From NCBI GenBank assembly GCA_029204225.1, contig CM055107.1, positions 21,874,000 through 21,937,999 on the forward strand: 64,000 nt of DNA, in the 5' to 3' direction. The DNA is from Diphasiastrum complanatum. Lineage: Eukaryota; Streptophyta; Lycopodiopsida; Lycopodiales; Lycopodiaceae. Both the position numbers and the translations under genes were made by a program. Below the pieces are notes generated by a model. The model was not told the DNA's origin. It made no database searches and saw nothing but the letters and a program-made list of their open reading frames with translations. Below, one piece after another: positions 48,399 through 60,240 of the stretch; position 1 is the stretch's first letter, and the number at the start of each line of letters is the position of its first letter.

Positions 48399-49250
48399 GA
48401 TTTTGCTGTACTTTGACACTTGGTTCTTCCCCCTATTCGAAATGAGGTAGTACGGCAGTTTCAATGGAAGAGATGAATGAGAGAAGAAGCAAGAAAACTA
48501 ATGGAAAGGCAAGGAAAAATAAACAATAGAAGTAACGAAATGCTAATAGAATTAGAATGATCCTAAAATGCATTGAGTAGGGCGAGTACGGATAAGATCC
48601 ACTCAAATCATAGTTTTCTATTGGTTCTCTTCTAAGGTGGTCTCCCTATTTGAAGTTGTAACAAACTAGAAATGACATACTAAGTTCATTATGGCGGTCT
48701 CCCAACTAGTGATTTCCTACTTAAGAAATAAACAACACTAAATAACTCCACGGAGGGAATAGATGACAAGGTGAGAGGGAGAATAATCCCATAAGCACAT
48801 TCACCATAAAACATAAACCAATGGGAAAGCCTAGTGGGGCTCGAGCACCTACCACAAGGTATTCTATCACCAATGGTGAACACAAGTAAGCAAGGCAAGA
48901 TTACACCAAAAGTGTTTCTATTAATTCAATAGCTTTGTTGGAGGCCCAAATCCACTCCCATATATGGAAAGAGTGGTGGGCCTAAGCTTAAACATGCTTA
49001 TGGGACTAGGTCCAAACTTAAAGCTAATTAACTTGTGCACTTACACTAACTTAGAATTAAAGTTAACTTGAACTTAGGAATTAACTTAAACTTAGACTTT
49101 CTAAGTTAAACCATTACAAATGATTGTTTGTAATAGTTAAACTTAAATAGTAAAAGGCTAAGCATAAGGTTTTCCTAATTGAACTTACTTGTGGGCTTAC
49201 AAAACACATGCCACAATAAATTCCTATGTTGGGCTAATATAAGGGACAAC
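48399..49250 (-). mobile_element. LTR-like insertion splitting copia element 3
   Basis: A non-coding 0.85-kb stretch whose right end on the minus strand starts TGTTGTCCCTTATATTAGCC and whose left end is TG at 48,399. It is A/T-rich with a gaagagatgaatgagagaag run, like the LTR at 20.3 kb. No target duplication could be matched, and RT upstream of 49,252 is absent from both sides, so a deletion accompanied or followed the insertion. Confidence 0.5.
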
Positions 49251-49251
49251 A

Positions 49252-49926
49252 CTGATTGCATATGTTGAATCTGAGAAAGTGGATGCTTACTTGTATAGGC
49301 AGCTGGTGGGTAGTTTGGTCTATGTTGTTGGTGTTGTTAGTCAATTTATGCAAGATCCTAGTCAAGCACACTGGAAGTCTGCTAAACGTATTCTCAGATA
49401 CATTTGAGGGACATTGAATTTTGGTTTGAAGTATGATCAACCTTAAGCGCCAATGTTGGTAGGTTACACAGATGCCGATTGGGTAGGTAATATTGATGAC
49501 AAAAGATCTACCAGTGGTCATACATTCAATTATGGTACAACTACCATTTCATGGAGCAGCAAAAAACAACCTACAGTAGCTAATCTTCGACGGAAGCTGA
49601 ATATCGTGCACTCAACAATGCTATACATGAAGTGTATGGTTACAAAGAGTACTTGTTGATTTAGGTCAACCATAGATGGATGCGACTAGTATCTCTTGTG
49701 ACAACCAAAGTTGCATTCACCTTGGCAAAAATCCAGTTCTAGATGCTTGAACTAAGCACATCGAAATGCATTATCACTTTGTTTGAGAAAAAATACTTGA
49801 TGGAGCCATTGATCTTGTTTTTTGTAAATCTGAAGATCAAGTGGCAGATATTTTTACTAAGTCATTAGGTAGTTGTAAATTTGAAAAGTCTGTACTCTAT
49901 TAGGAATAGAAGAATGTAATTTTATC
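49252..49926 (+). pseudogene. Copia element 3: end of RT and RNase H
   Basis: The frame reads LYRQLVGSLVYVVGVVSQFM (RT end), then YTDADWVGNIDDKRSTSGHT and ISWSSKKQ (RNase H), with a frameshift near 49,590 before EAEYRAL. The family end KHIEMHYHFV...DQVADIFTKSLG is clear. Stops at 49,407, 49,444, 49,664 and later. It leads directly into a polypurine tract, as expected at the end of copia pol. Confidence 0.87.
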
Positions 49927-49938
49927 ATTGAGGGAGAG
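49927..49938 (+). other. Polypurine tract of copia element 3
   Basis: attgagggagag directly before the LTR start TGTTAAAAAT. Confidence 0.85.
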
Positions 49939-50178
49939 TGTTAAAAATCAATGATAGACCTGTTACTGTTTACTATGTACTTTATTGTTGCCAGTTGTTA
50001 CCAGCTATAAGTAGTTGTAGGCTAGTCTATAGTCAACTACTAGTTTTCTCTCTCTATATTCAGGGTTCATTGTACTCTTCATTATTCAGTGTGATAGTGT
50101 GATGGTGTGTTCTTCTTCCTCCTCTTCATGGTGATTGCTTATGGTGAATGCTTGATAGTGTTTATCTGATTATTTACA
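49939..50178 (+). repeat. 3' LTR of copia element 3 (about 240 bp)
   Basis: Starts TGTTAAAAATCAATG and ends near GATTATTTACA; short LTRs of this size are normal for copia. The start is fixed by the polypurine tract; the end is inferred from the CA terminus. Confidence 0.65.
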
Positions 50179-52320
50179 TGTTAGAGCTATTTATGGCGAG
50201 AGATTGGAATCGTTAGAAACTCCTAAAAGGGAAAGGGCCTACACTGCCCTTCCGACAATGACCGAGGAAGACCACTTTCAATCCTGGTGGCGATCACCCC
50301 ATACCGCCAATGGAAGTTTTCCAAGCTTTCAGTATGGTCGAAGGAGAGAGTGTGCTCTTCTTTAGTTCACTATGTTTCAATCGACTGACATACTTCTCCT
50401 ACATAAGTGAAGACAATTTGAGACAAGGTGCTGCTCACAATACCACACTAGCGAATGCTAAGCATCCAGTTTGAAATGTGTTGAGGTTGACAGTAGTGTA
50501 TTCAGTAAACAGTATCACACGAGTTAAGCATATGACGTGCAGCACAGTGAGGTTGACGCATGCTGGGTTAGTACATATTACTGCTAGCACTAGGTCAGTT
50601 GGTTATAGCACAATGATAGCCTGTACTAAGCTTGTACCCTACTATGTGCACAAAGAGTTTGCCACTAAATGTTGTTTGTAGTGCAGCACTTAGTAAACAT
50701 GAGGAGGTATGATGTGTGCAGCACAATACTAACAGAGGTGGAGCATGCATATGCAATGTAACATTCCATTTAACAATGGTTGAGTGTACTGTTTATAGTG
50801 CAACAGTTCTAAACATGTATCCAATATGCATAAGGAGAGGTTGCCACTAGTTGTTGTTTACAATACAACACTAGTAATGTGAAATGTGTTGTTTGTAGCA
50901 AAATACTGACAAAGAACGGACATGTTGTCACAGTATGTTTCTAGTAAGGTTGAGTCTATATGTGTGATGGTCTACTTTTTTTTGTATTTGTTCTTTTAAT
51001 TCATCAAAATTCGATAACTTCCAATTTTTTCAACATCTATTGGGTTTCTGTGGATTTTGGAAAATGTCTAATTGGAGATAACAGGCATGAAAGAATCTCA
51101 TGGAATTATTTTTTATCATTATAAGATCATGTCAATTACAAGGACTCTTGACTCTATCATTCTCTAAAACATAATAGTTATATATTGATGTAAATTTTGA
51201 CAAAAAAAATCACAAAGAATAAATTTTTTGCTTTTGACATGTGTCAAAGCTCCATGAAAATGCAATGAAATTCCATATAAAAGAGAAAATATGAAAATTG
51301 TCAAAATCCGACCATTTTCTCTTATTGGCATAAAGACATGTCGATAGTCAACATCACAGTCAAAATTTAACGGATTAGAATGTTGAATTTTTACATATTC
51401 AAGTGTTAAATTGTAGCTACACTTTCCAATATTTGTCATACTCCGACACTCGTCAAAATTTGAGATTTTTTTCTTAGTCGTTGAATTCTAACAAAGTTAG
51501 TTTTTTTTATTGTTTTATTGGAAAAAAAAAATCGATGACTCTATGATCAATTAATGGTCCACTATCATGATTGAGTTGCATAGACATCTAGGCAGAAACA
51601 AGAAGTTACAACGTCATGTATGAAATAACATTAAGCATTTGCCGATCGAGGTAAATTTGCTGAATTTGTTTGCAACCAACCCGAAGAAGTGACAAAACTA
51701 AAAGCATAAACAATGATGGATAACAGTACAAAAGAACCCATCAAGCTTAGAGAGATGAGATCACTAGATCCACACACCCTCATCATGGGGTTGATGAGGA
51801 AAGTGGTTCTAGTGGTGGTGACAAGCATGGAGGAAGGTCAACAGATCATTTGTGGATCAATCGTAACATTGGAGAATTCATATAAGGAGAGCTTACATTA
51901 CACATCCAAAATAGGGGCCCATCCAAGGGGTGCATATGCAATGAGGAGTGTGCTTGACACGAGCCTTGATTTTTTCCTCTCGTGTCTCTTACGATATCAC
52001 TCACTAACACACAATTGTTATGTAATTACAAAAAGTATTTAAAAAAGTTTACAAAGAAAGAAATCTTAGTTGCACAACACAAATAAAAAAAATCACACAT
52101 GAGAAGAGTTGAGATCAAAAAAATGAGATGTGGAAAAAGCCAATCTCCTACCAAAACAAAACTTAAGAGAACTAAAAAAAAGTTGAGTGATCTCATTGGA
52201 ACTCACAAAGCAAATTTTACATGTGTGAGATTCTAGCATCCGTAAAATCTTTCATATCCCGACATCCATGTCATACTAAATTTTTGTAATAACAAATAAG
52301 TGATGTCATCCACAAATCAC
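50179..52320. other. Gene-free stretch
   Basis: A/T-rich sequence. A loose recurrence of cacaatacta/gttgtttgtagtgca blocks is seen between 50,480 and 50,930. I see no coding frame, RNA gene or LTR boundary I can support. Confidence 0.5.
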
Positions 52321-52326
52321 ACAATT

Positions 52327-52700
52327 GGACATCCAAATCTGACTAGGTTCTCATCTATATAGACCTTGCTTCAATCACTTATAAATATAGCTACACTCTA
52401 CTAATTCTTAAATCTGGGTGAGAGTATTCCAATTCCATTTTGAATCAAATATTATGTGGTGCTAATTCTTAAATCTGGGTGAGAGTATTCCAATTCCGTT
52501 TTGAATCAAATATTATGTGGTGTTTGCTATCATGCATGGACATCCAAATCTGACTAGGTTCTCATATATATAGACCTTGCTTCAATCAATTATAAATATA
52601 GCTTACACTCTACTAATTCTTAAATCTGGGTGAGAGTATTCCAATTCCGTTTTGAATCAAATATTATGTGGTGTTTGCTATCATGCATGGACAGGATGCA
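52327..52700. repeat. Nested tandem duplications (about 61-bp and 210-bp units)
   Basis: The block ctaattcttaaatctgggtg...attatgtggtg occurs at 52,401, 52,462 and 52,613. A larger unit, ggacatccaaatctgactag to tatcatgcatgga, starts at 52,327 and again at 52,538. Copies are nearly identical, so the duplications are recent. Confidence 0.9.
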
Positions 52701-52927
52701 ATCTGAGCTTAATGGAAGTCTAAAATTAATTACATTGCTTCATGGAAGTCAAGTACTAATTACATTCTATTGAGCTAAGGGTTCACTAATATATATAGCA
52801 AATTGAAAAAGATGATAAAATTGAGAATCACCTAAGCAACCTGAATTAGGGTTATATCATATATACTAAATCCTCCGCTGTTATAAGACAGTTGCCACCA
52901 ATGAGACCTATTTTTTATGATTAGGAG

Positions 52928-53619
52928 CATAGTTGCACAAAATCGTGTTTCTGGGAGGAGACGTTTCGGAAACCGCGTTTCTGAGAAACGCGTTTCTCCT
53001 CCCAGAATCGCAAAAGAAAAAAAAAAAATAGAAATAGCTTATGGCTGAAATTTTTTTAGGGGATCAATGGTCAAACGAGCGTTTTGCCTCTCAGAAGTGC
53101 AGTTGATGGGTCACAAACAGATCTTATTTTCAATAGCTATTTGGTTGTTAATTGCTCTGGTTTTCAATAAATGCTCAGGAGGTGTGGGGGGCGGTAGCCC
53201 CCCGAGAAACGGGAGGTTCGAGGGGCGATAGCCCCCCGAGAAACAGGGGGTCCGGGGGGTGGTAGCCCCCGATGGGGGGTTTGGGGGGCAACGCCTCCCC
53301 ACGGCAGGGTCCCCCAACGGTAAGGCCTCTTCATGACTTGGCCTTCCAACTCCCTGAGCGAAAACACACTTATTGGGACCATCTGTGATCGTAACAGACA
53401 AGCTAGAGAGAGGTTAGTTTTGAATTTTAGTCCTTGACAGAACCCAACATGGATTAATGCACCTGAACTGGACCATCCAGCAGCCAAAACAGTCGGTAAA
53501 TTACACAGTAATTATGCTCTTAATAAAAAATTAAAATTAAAAAAAAACGTTTCTGAAAAATAATTCCATATTTCCGAAACGCGTTTCTGAACGCATTTCA
53601 GAAACGCAGTGGAACTATG
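52928..53619. mobile_element. Non-autonomous hAT-like DNA transposon
   Basis: Flanked by a perfect 8-bp duplication, attaggag (52,920-52,927 and 53,620-53,627). Terminal inverted repeats are CATAGTTGCAC and GTGGAACTATG (one mismatch). 8-bp duplications are the hallmark of hAT elements. Both ends carry subterminal cgtttctgaaac/acgcgtttc-type inverted motifs, including a strong hairpin at 52,961-53,009 (ctgggaggag...ctcctcccag). The middle is a GC-rich repeat (next entry). No transposase. Confidence 0.88.
53175..53320. repeat. GC-rich short repeat inside the hAT-like element
   Basis: Four to five degenerate copies of ggggcgatagccccccgaga, about 35 bp apart; each unit is itself a small inverted repeat (gggggc...gcccccc). 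Open frames across it are proline-rich artefacts. Confidence 0.8.
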
Positions 53620-54384
53620 ATTAGGAGTAGAACAAATATCTTCCAATATACTTACAATGAGTTTCTCAACCATTGTACATTGTACATAGCCAGCATCTAA
53701 AATACTCTCAGGAGTAGGACTGTCAAAACTAGAATCAACTGAACCTATTCTATCATCGAAACAATTTCTAGTCCAAGCTACTAACTACTATATGTAACTG
53801 ATGGGTTAGCTCAGCTCAGCTCAGCTCTGAATGCTTGCAGCAAAACAGAAAACATTTCTTTACAATGCAATCAATTCATGCCTTTCTGCAGGAAACACTT
53901 TGCCACTCTAAAGAAGCTGAGGGATCTCCTTTTCTAGCCAATTTCCACCTGCTTTGCTGAAGTTTTAAATTAGCAGCTCAAATGTACAAGTGATAGCTCC
54001 AGCCACTCTCCATTTGCTAGTTTTACAAAAAGGTTGTTGTGTGAAAATTTTGTCCTGGTTGTGTTAACCAAAAGCCAAGAACTGCTAAAAAGTCTTATCC
54101 TCAGATTGGATGGTCAGTTGAGAAGAAACAGAAAGCATCTACAGTAACAGATTGATGATACAGATTACAGGATGTTTTCTACTGGCTGTTAACCATCTAG
54201 CAATTTTCTATTTTGCCACAACTTATCTCCTAAAATAAAAGTGTTTAGGTGGTTCATGGAGGATCAGTGGAAAGTAGCAGGCAAAAGAATGCGACCCAAA
54301 GGATCAGCTGCAAAGGTTGAGAAAGGCTCAATTGGCTAATGCTCTGTTATGATGCAATATAATTGCTGAAGGAAAATTTGGATC

Positions 54385-57300
54385 TCAAGAACTTTGATGT
54401 TGCAAAGCAGATGTTATGTCTTCAAGGCGATGCAGGAGCTCCGTCATCTCTGGTCGGGAGCTGGGCACAGAAGCGACACAACAGAGAGCCAGCTGCAAAA
54501 CCTCTACAAGCTCTTCCTCTGAAGGAGCAGCATCTCCTTTCATGAGTTCCACATCAAACACCTCCGACGTCCATTCCTCCTTCACAACGCATGTCACCCA
54601 GTGAGGAAGATCCACAGCCCCACCAGGCATGGGGATGGGATCACTAGGTAGCTTTCCTGTAAGAAGCTCCAGAAGAAGGATGCCAAAGCTGTAAATATCT
54701 GATTTGGAGGTTGGTTTTCTTTGAGGCCTGGCAAGCTCTGGGGCTCTGTAGCCCAGCGCTGCAGCAGTGGCATTGGCATTGGAGGTTGCAGCTGCTGTCA
54801 TAAGGCTTGCTAACCCAAAATCTGCAACTCCGGCGTTCAGATCAGAGTCCAACAGCACATTACTGGAAGACAGGTTGCCATGATCTATGCCGGCCTGTTT
54901 GTGGAGGTGATACAATCCGCGAGCTACCCCTGCAGCAATGTTCATTCTTGCATTCCAGGTGAGCTCCATCTCTTTCCCTTCAGCTGTCATTCCACGGATA
55001 CAACGACATCAGATAAAACTATCACATGCATCACTTCGAACAAACAAACCTATCTAATTTATATGAGAACCTGCTACTGATTGGATGGATACTTTGTCAA
55101 ATAAATTATAGCATGTAAGAACAAGATTCTAGAATATTTGGGAATAAACTTGATTCAACGTACATAATGTACAGCGTGCTGCTGCTATTTTCTAGCTATA
55201 AGCTGTTGCGGAGATTGATTAGATCCTGATAGATCCTGACAGTGATAAAGCATTTCGTTTTATTTCATTTCACAACAGTAAGCATAACAAGATCAAATAC
55301 GTCAGCAGCAAGACTAATAAAACTAAATATCTCTGCAGACAAGTAACGATCTTCATTGTTGCAAGCATCAAAGAATCAAAAGTCTGTGCTTATTGGATCC
55401 TTTCTCGAAGAGATTTTAGCGTGTTAGAGAAAGATTCTAGAAGATTTGGGAATGGACTTGTTTCCAAGCACATATTGTATTACTATTTTCTAGCTATAAA
55501 TTGTTGCGATGAATAGGTTGAATAGATTCTGAGAGGACTCCGGTTGGCATTAATAAACTATTTAATTTTACTTCATTTCACAACAGTAAGCATAACAAGA
55601 TCAAATACGTCGGTCCATTTCACAAAAGCAAGAATAACGAAGAAAGCTATGATATTTATTATTGCAAGCATAACGAAATCAAAGCCCTGTGCAGAATACT
55701 GGTATTCTTTTATGGCAGAAAGAATAAAAATCAAGAGTGGCATTATGCTTCCTCTGTGGATGGAAGATGCATACCGTGAAGATAAGCTGCTAGGCTTGCA
55801 CCAGAGATAAAATCAAACACCAGCAGCTTCTCATCCTTAGGACCCCAGTAATATGCTCGCAGAGCCACCAGATTGGGATGCCTGATTCTACCCAGGCAAT
55901 TAACCTCCGCCTCGAATTCTGCCTGACTTTTGATCATGCCTTCACGCAGCCTCTTCACCACCACCACGTATCCATTCTCCATAGTTGTCTTGTAGGCCGT
56001 GCCATAGCTGCTCTTACCCATCACCTCAGCGGTTGCACACAGCAGATCGTCTGCTGTAAAGGCCACTGGCCCGTCGAAATGCACCAGCGTTCCTCCTGAT
56101 GCAGCAGTTTCAGTGCCATCCTCTGGTACATCCATCGTTCCAGCGATGGAGGCTTTCTCTGAGCAACTTGTGCGGTAGCAAAGCAGGAAAAGGACAGTGC
56201 CAACAAGAGCAATCGAGGCCAAGCAGCTGCATAAAACAATCAGGATCAATCTGACTGTATGCATCCCGCGTGATCGATGCTCTGCAGGGGGATGGAAAGC
56301 CAGAGTGCTGCCAGGATGAGGAACGGGTGTAGAGGGCCATGGGGAGGAGGAAAAGAAACAAGAATGGGCAGCATCGAAGCCACAGAGATCGTCATTGCCA
56401 AGGAAGGAGGTGGCATTGAAGGCATGGCTGAAGGACGGTATGACTCCAGACAGATCATTGTAGGAGACATTGAATGCTGTCAGATTGAGCTGCGCTAAAT
56501 CGACAGGAATGCTGCCATTGAAAGCATTCTGAGACAAATCTAAAGATGAGAGGGAAACCATTTCTGCTATTTCTGGTGGGATGCCTCCACTAAGGCGATT
56601 ACTAGCTACATCAAAGTACTCCAGTTTTCGCATCTGCTTGAAAGTGGTGGGAAGAGAGCCCGAAAAATTGTTGTGTGCTAGTTTCAGTATGATGAGGCTG
56701 GCTAAGCTGCCAAGCGCGTAAGGGATGCTCCCATTGAGATCATTGTTGGATAAATCCAGCGTCTGTAGACTGAAAAGGCTCCCTAACTGCGAGGGGATCG
56801 TACCCCCCAGTCTGTTCTGTTCTAATCTAATAACAATCAGATTGGTCGACTCTGCAATCGAAGCAGGAATGCTTCCTGTGAGGAAATTGTTTCCCAAGAT
56901 GAGGTACCGCAATTGCATAGATGCACTGCTAGGAAGAGCCCCCGTCAGATTATTGAAGCTCAAATCCAGCAGAAAGAGGTAAGAAGACGGGAGCGATGGC
57001 GGAATGGTACCATTCAGCTGATTTTTGCTGAGATCAACTACTTGGAGTGGAGAAGAGCTTCCAAGTAGCGTGGGTATGGCGCCGGAGAGCTGATTGTCGA
57101 ACAAATATAGGGCTCTGAGATTGGGTAGACTGGCCAAAGACTGAGGGATTTGTCCTTCTATTGCATTGGTGTGTAGATTCAGCTTGCGCAGATTTGTGAG
57201 CTCTCCGATCTGCTGTGCAATCGTTCCTCCAAGCCCCCTCCCGGGCAGCTGCAATGTCACAACCTCTCCTCCTGCACATTTAACTCCCACCCACAGGCCT

Positions 57301-57506
57301 GAGCAGGCTCCCTCCTTGTAGCTAGCATTCCAACTCGAAAGGACTCCATGAGGATCATACAGAGCTTGCTTGAGAGCAAGCAATGCGTCCAGGTTGGGCT
57401 GTGTCACCAGCACTCCATCACCTTGAGCTCTTACCTGCATAGCAGCAGCAACTACGATGATCACCGCTAGTGCTAATAAGAACACCCTCCCCATTCTCTG
57501 CATCAT
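54385..57506 (-). CDS. LRR receptor-like (pseudo)kinase of the IMK/MRLK type, two exons
   Basis: Exon 1 57506-55775 and exon 2 54983-54385, joined across a 791-bp GT-AG intron, give 776 residues. The joined frame reads [15 protein letters not shown], matching the intron position expected in IMK homologues. Residues 1-27 form a signal peptide. An LRR N-terminal cap follows (about 36-78), then about ten leucine-rich repeats (80-365), a transmembrane helix (about 419-443) and a kinase domain (about 475-770). Kinase features: MGKSSYG loop, Lys518 (VVVKRL), but HGN (612-614) in place of HRD; DFG (632-634) and YRAPE are present. Loss of the catalytic Asp suggests a pseudokinase, as in other LRR-III-like receptors. 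The start is the first ATG after an upstream TTG; a second ATG follows directly. Likely role: plasma-membrane receptor in growth signalling (by family). No damage is visible. Confidence 0.9.
54984..55774 (-). other. Intron of the receptor kinase with an internal duplication
   Basis: Two diverged copies of a roughly 200-bp segment (55,107-55,312 and 55,423-55,610) share agattctagaa, attttctagctata and ttcatttcacaacagtaagc. Donor G-GTATGC at 55,775/55,774, acceptor GACAG at 54,984. Confidence 0.7.
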
Positions 57507-57639
57507 GTCCAGCAAATGCTTGCAAGCAGAACAGCATACAACATCTCAGAAAATACAAACTAATACACCCACCTGCCTACCTACCTACAAACTGTTTCCT
57601 GGCCTCATCAAACTTCTTGATCTTGGATTCCTACCCCAT

Positions 57640-57700
57640 ATCGATCTCTCTCTCTCTCTCTCATCATTCATACAGTAAAGACTAAATAAAGATTACTCCT
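57640..57700 (-). promoter_or_regulatory. Upstream region of the receptor kinase with (GA)n tract and TATA-like motif
   Basis: The minus strand has a GA run at about 57,646-57,661 and CTTTATTTAG at about 57,682-57,691, 140-190 bp before the ATG. GA tracts in 5' leaders are common in plant genes. Farther upstream (57,785-57,915) two copies of atggcaaaataccc..gggttttgg lie about 105 bp apart. Evidence is positional. Confidence 0.35.
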
Positions 57701-58257
57701 GAGCTTGGAACAGGCTGTTCCAACTTTCTGCGTTGGCATTACACATGTCACAAGCGCTCGCCCTTGTGTGTGCGGGAGGCTTACACTTCAATAGTGTCCT
57801 CTCAATGGCAAAATACCCCTGTGGGTTTTGGGCTTTCTGGGCTGCCCTTGTGTGTGATGGATCCGACACTATATACACACAGTATCTTTGGATGGCAAAA
57901 TACCCATATGGGTTTTGGTTCTGCGCTATGGATTTCTTCTCTTTTTGTGTGGAAGTTGGTGCTGGGTGCTGATCCTGATTTTGCCATTCAATCTTGAAAT
58001 TTGAACCTAAACTATTGAAGGCCTAGCAAGCTAACTAGCTCTAAGAGGCTAGAGCTGATAAAAGAGGTGGGGTCCTCGTTGCATGTCCATTCATGACAGC
58101 TGAGAACTTATTCCGTGAAACAGCAACAGAACAAGAGAGCAAGAAGCCGGAAGACGTCGAATTCAATTTCAAATTGGAAACCTCATTACTTTCTGTGAAT
58201 ACAGTTTGCAATTTCAGAGACTTGATTGTGGTGCAATTATTTTAGCACATAATAGAT

Positions 58258-58450
58258 CTCTAATAGATCTCTAGTTTTATGAGGACATCTCCCTGTTGGC
58301 AAATTAGAATAAAAAATGTGTGCCAGTTACAGTTGAACTTGACAACATTGGCTAGATCTCTAGTTTTATGAGGACATCTCCCTGTTGGCAAATTCGAATA
58401 AAAAATGTGTGCCAGTTACAGCTGAACAAGCCTGAACTTGGCAACATTGG
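58258..58450. repeat. Tandem duplication, about 94-bp unit
   Basis: The unit tctctagttttatgaggaca...gccagttacagytgaac occurs at 58,268 and 58,362 with few differences. The surrounding 57,750-60,060 shows no gene. Confidence 0.88.
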
Positions 58451-59279
58451 CAATGCACTAAGAATTGGAACAACTGGGAATCCAGTTTGTGTGGCAAAGC
58501 TAAAGGAAAGAATGAGCCTTGAGGTGCCAGCCTTGGAATTTCTGCATGTCACTGGCTTACTTGCCTTTCAAAGAAAGGCAAATCATTTTCCAACTTACCC
58601 AACTATTCAAAAGGCAGATTCAAAAATTCAAATTTAATAAAAAACAGTCTAATTTTATCCTCAGATTCCAGAATACAACAAGATCACACAGGGATTATGT
58701 CAAAAAATGCTGAAAATTTATTACAAAAGGTACCCTCGAATCATTCATGTCGTAGTCTGTAAGACTCGTATGAAAGCTAGGAGTTAAAAGCCCTTCAATT
58801 TAAAAGGTACTTATGCACGTCAAATTTCATGTCTTTCATAATCCGTACCTTACCTTGAAGCTAGTGCAGGCCTATAAGCTATGATAATCACAACTTGCAA
58901 CTTGGGGCTAGCCTCAACCCGTCAAATGGAAATCTGAAAATGGTTGCAAAAACAATGGCCAATAAGGCATGGACACATGGATGTAACGGCTACTATGTCC
59001 CTCCCCTAACGGTCCTTTAACCTTTTTAAACGCCGCATCAGGAATCTTGGCCTCAACCATACTAATAATTTATATTGCAATTTCATTTAATCTTTTTCAC
59101 CTTTTGGGGAGGGGGAAGTTGCCCTTAGGCTGCAGGCCCTTTGCCTCTGGCTTACCACTCTCAATCGAAGGTGGTCCAAGGAACGGACCTTCCAAATTAT
59201 TAAAACATTTTTTACTTCCTTAATTTTATGATCCTTTTTATCATAAAAAAAATTTATGCACTTCTATGCTTAAAAGGTG

Positions 59280-59520
59280 CATGTAAAAAACATTGTAAAC
59301 ATTTTTTTTGGGGGAGAGGGAAGGTCACCCTCCAAGGCCGTTTTGCCGAGAAAGGGCCTTCGGCCCGGTGGTAGCCCGAGGCGGAAGGCCCTTCCCACTG
59401 CGGAACGATTGAGGAGCTGACCTTCCGCGGCATGCAAACTCACCGCCCTCGGCCGAAGGCACTTCCCACTACGGAACGACCAAGGAGGTCACCTTCCGCG
59501 ATATGAAAACTCTTTTTACT
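59280..59520. repeat. GC-rich inverted/direct repeat cluster of unknown origin
   Basis: cggaaggcccttcccactgcggaacgay and ccgaaggcacttcccactacggaacgac repeat 70-80 bp apart, next to the palindrome gggccttcggccc. aaggtgcatgta occurs on both sides (59,273 and 59,571), hinting at a small mobile unit. Not classified. Confidence 0.4.
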
Positions 59521-60081
59521 TTTATTTTTCTTCTTTTTTTTGAGATAAAATATTTTTTCCGCATAACGGAAGGTGCATGTATAAAATTTTAGGGAAAAAA
59601 AAAGCACTGAAATTACGTTTTGTGAGGCACCTCCTTTTTCTTCATGAAAAGCAAAAAATGATTTTACAATTGAGGAAGTGTCTTTGTTTTCTTTTTTAAA
59701 AAAAGGAAAAGAAGGATGATTATAGGTACGGGATGAAGTCTATGGCAAGGGGTTGTACACTCTCACACTCATGCAGGGAGAGGAGCAAAGCCCTCGACTA
59801 GACCGTTATCTTTTATGTTGTAGGAATTGGTCATGAATTCCTAAGCACAATGAATCATCAGTGAGATTAAAAAAATATACATAGCATAAAGAGAATTACA
59901 AAAACTTGTGTATCTTCAAATATCAATATGCCTTTGAATTTACAGCATTATAGTTTAGTTTGTTATATATGTGCTTGCTAGTTGATTTGTAATGTTGAAC
60001 ATAAAACTTTTCAATTCTATTAGCCACTTTCCTGTCTTCAACGACATCTAGAACCTCAACATGAAACTGTTTATAAAAAGA

Positions 60082-60240
60082 TCAATCTACACAATATTGT
60101 TTTCTCATTTTTTTGGGCGGCATCCTTGCATGTTTTTGCAATCGACGTTGCAAGTTGCATGTTTGGCTGATGTAGACTTGATGTATTCCTTTGCACTCTA
60201 TTTTGTAAACTAAATATGTAACTTTGGACGTTTCCTTGAT
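60082..60240 (-). pseudogene. GIY-YIG-like nuclease fragment
   Basis: The minus-strand frame contains YLVYKIECKGIHQVYISQT followed by CNLQRRLQKHA. This resembles a GIY-YIG domain: an initial (G)xxY strand, then YIGQT with the conserved Arg in NLxRRLxxH. Here the YIG glycine is serine and the first motif is LVY, so it is decayed or divergent. Such domains occur alone or at the end of Penelope-like elements; no RT is seen around it. The match is short, so it remains tentative. Confidence 0.4.

Noticed and set aside
53111-53487. Pro/Gly-rich minus-strand frames
   Set aside because: Produced by the GC-rich repeat in the hAT-like element.
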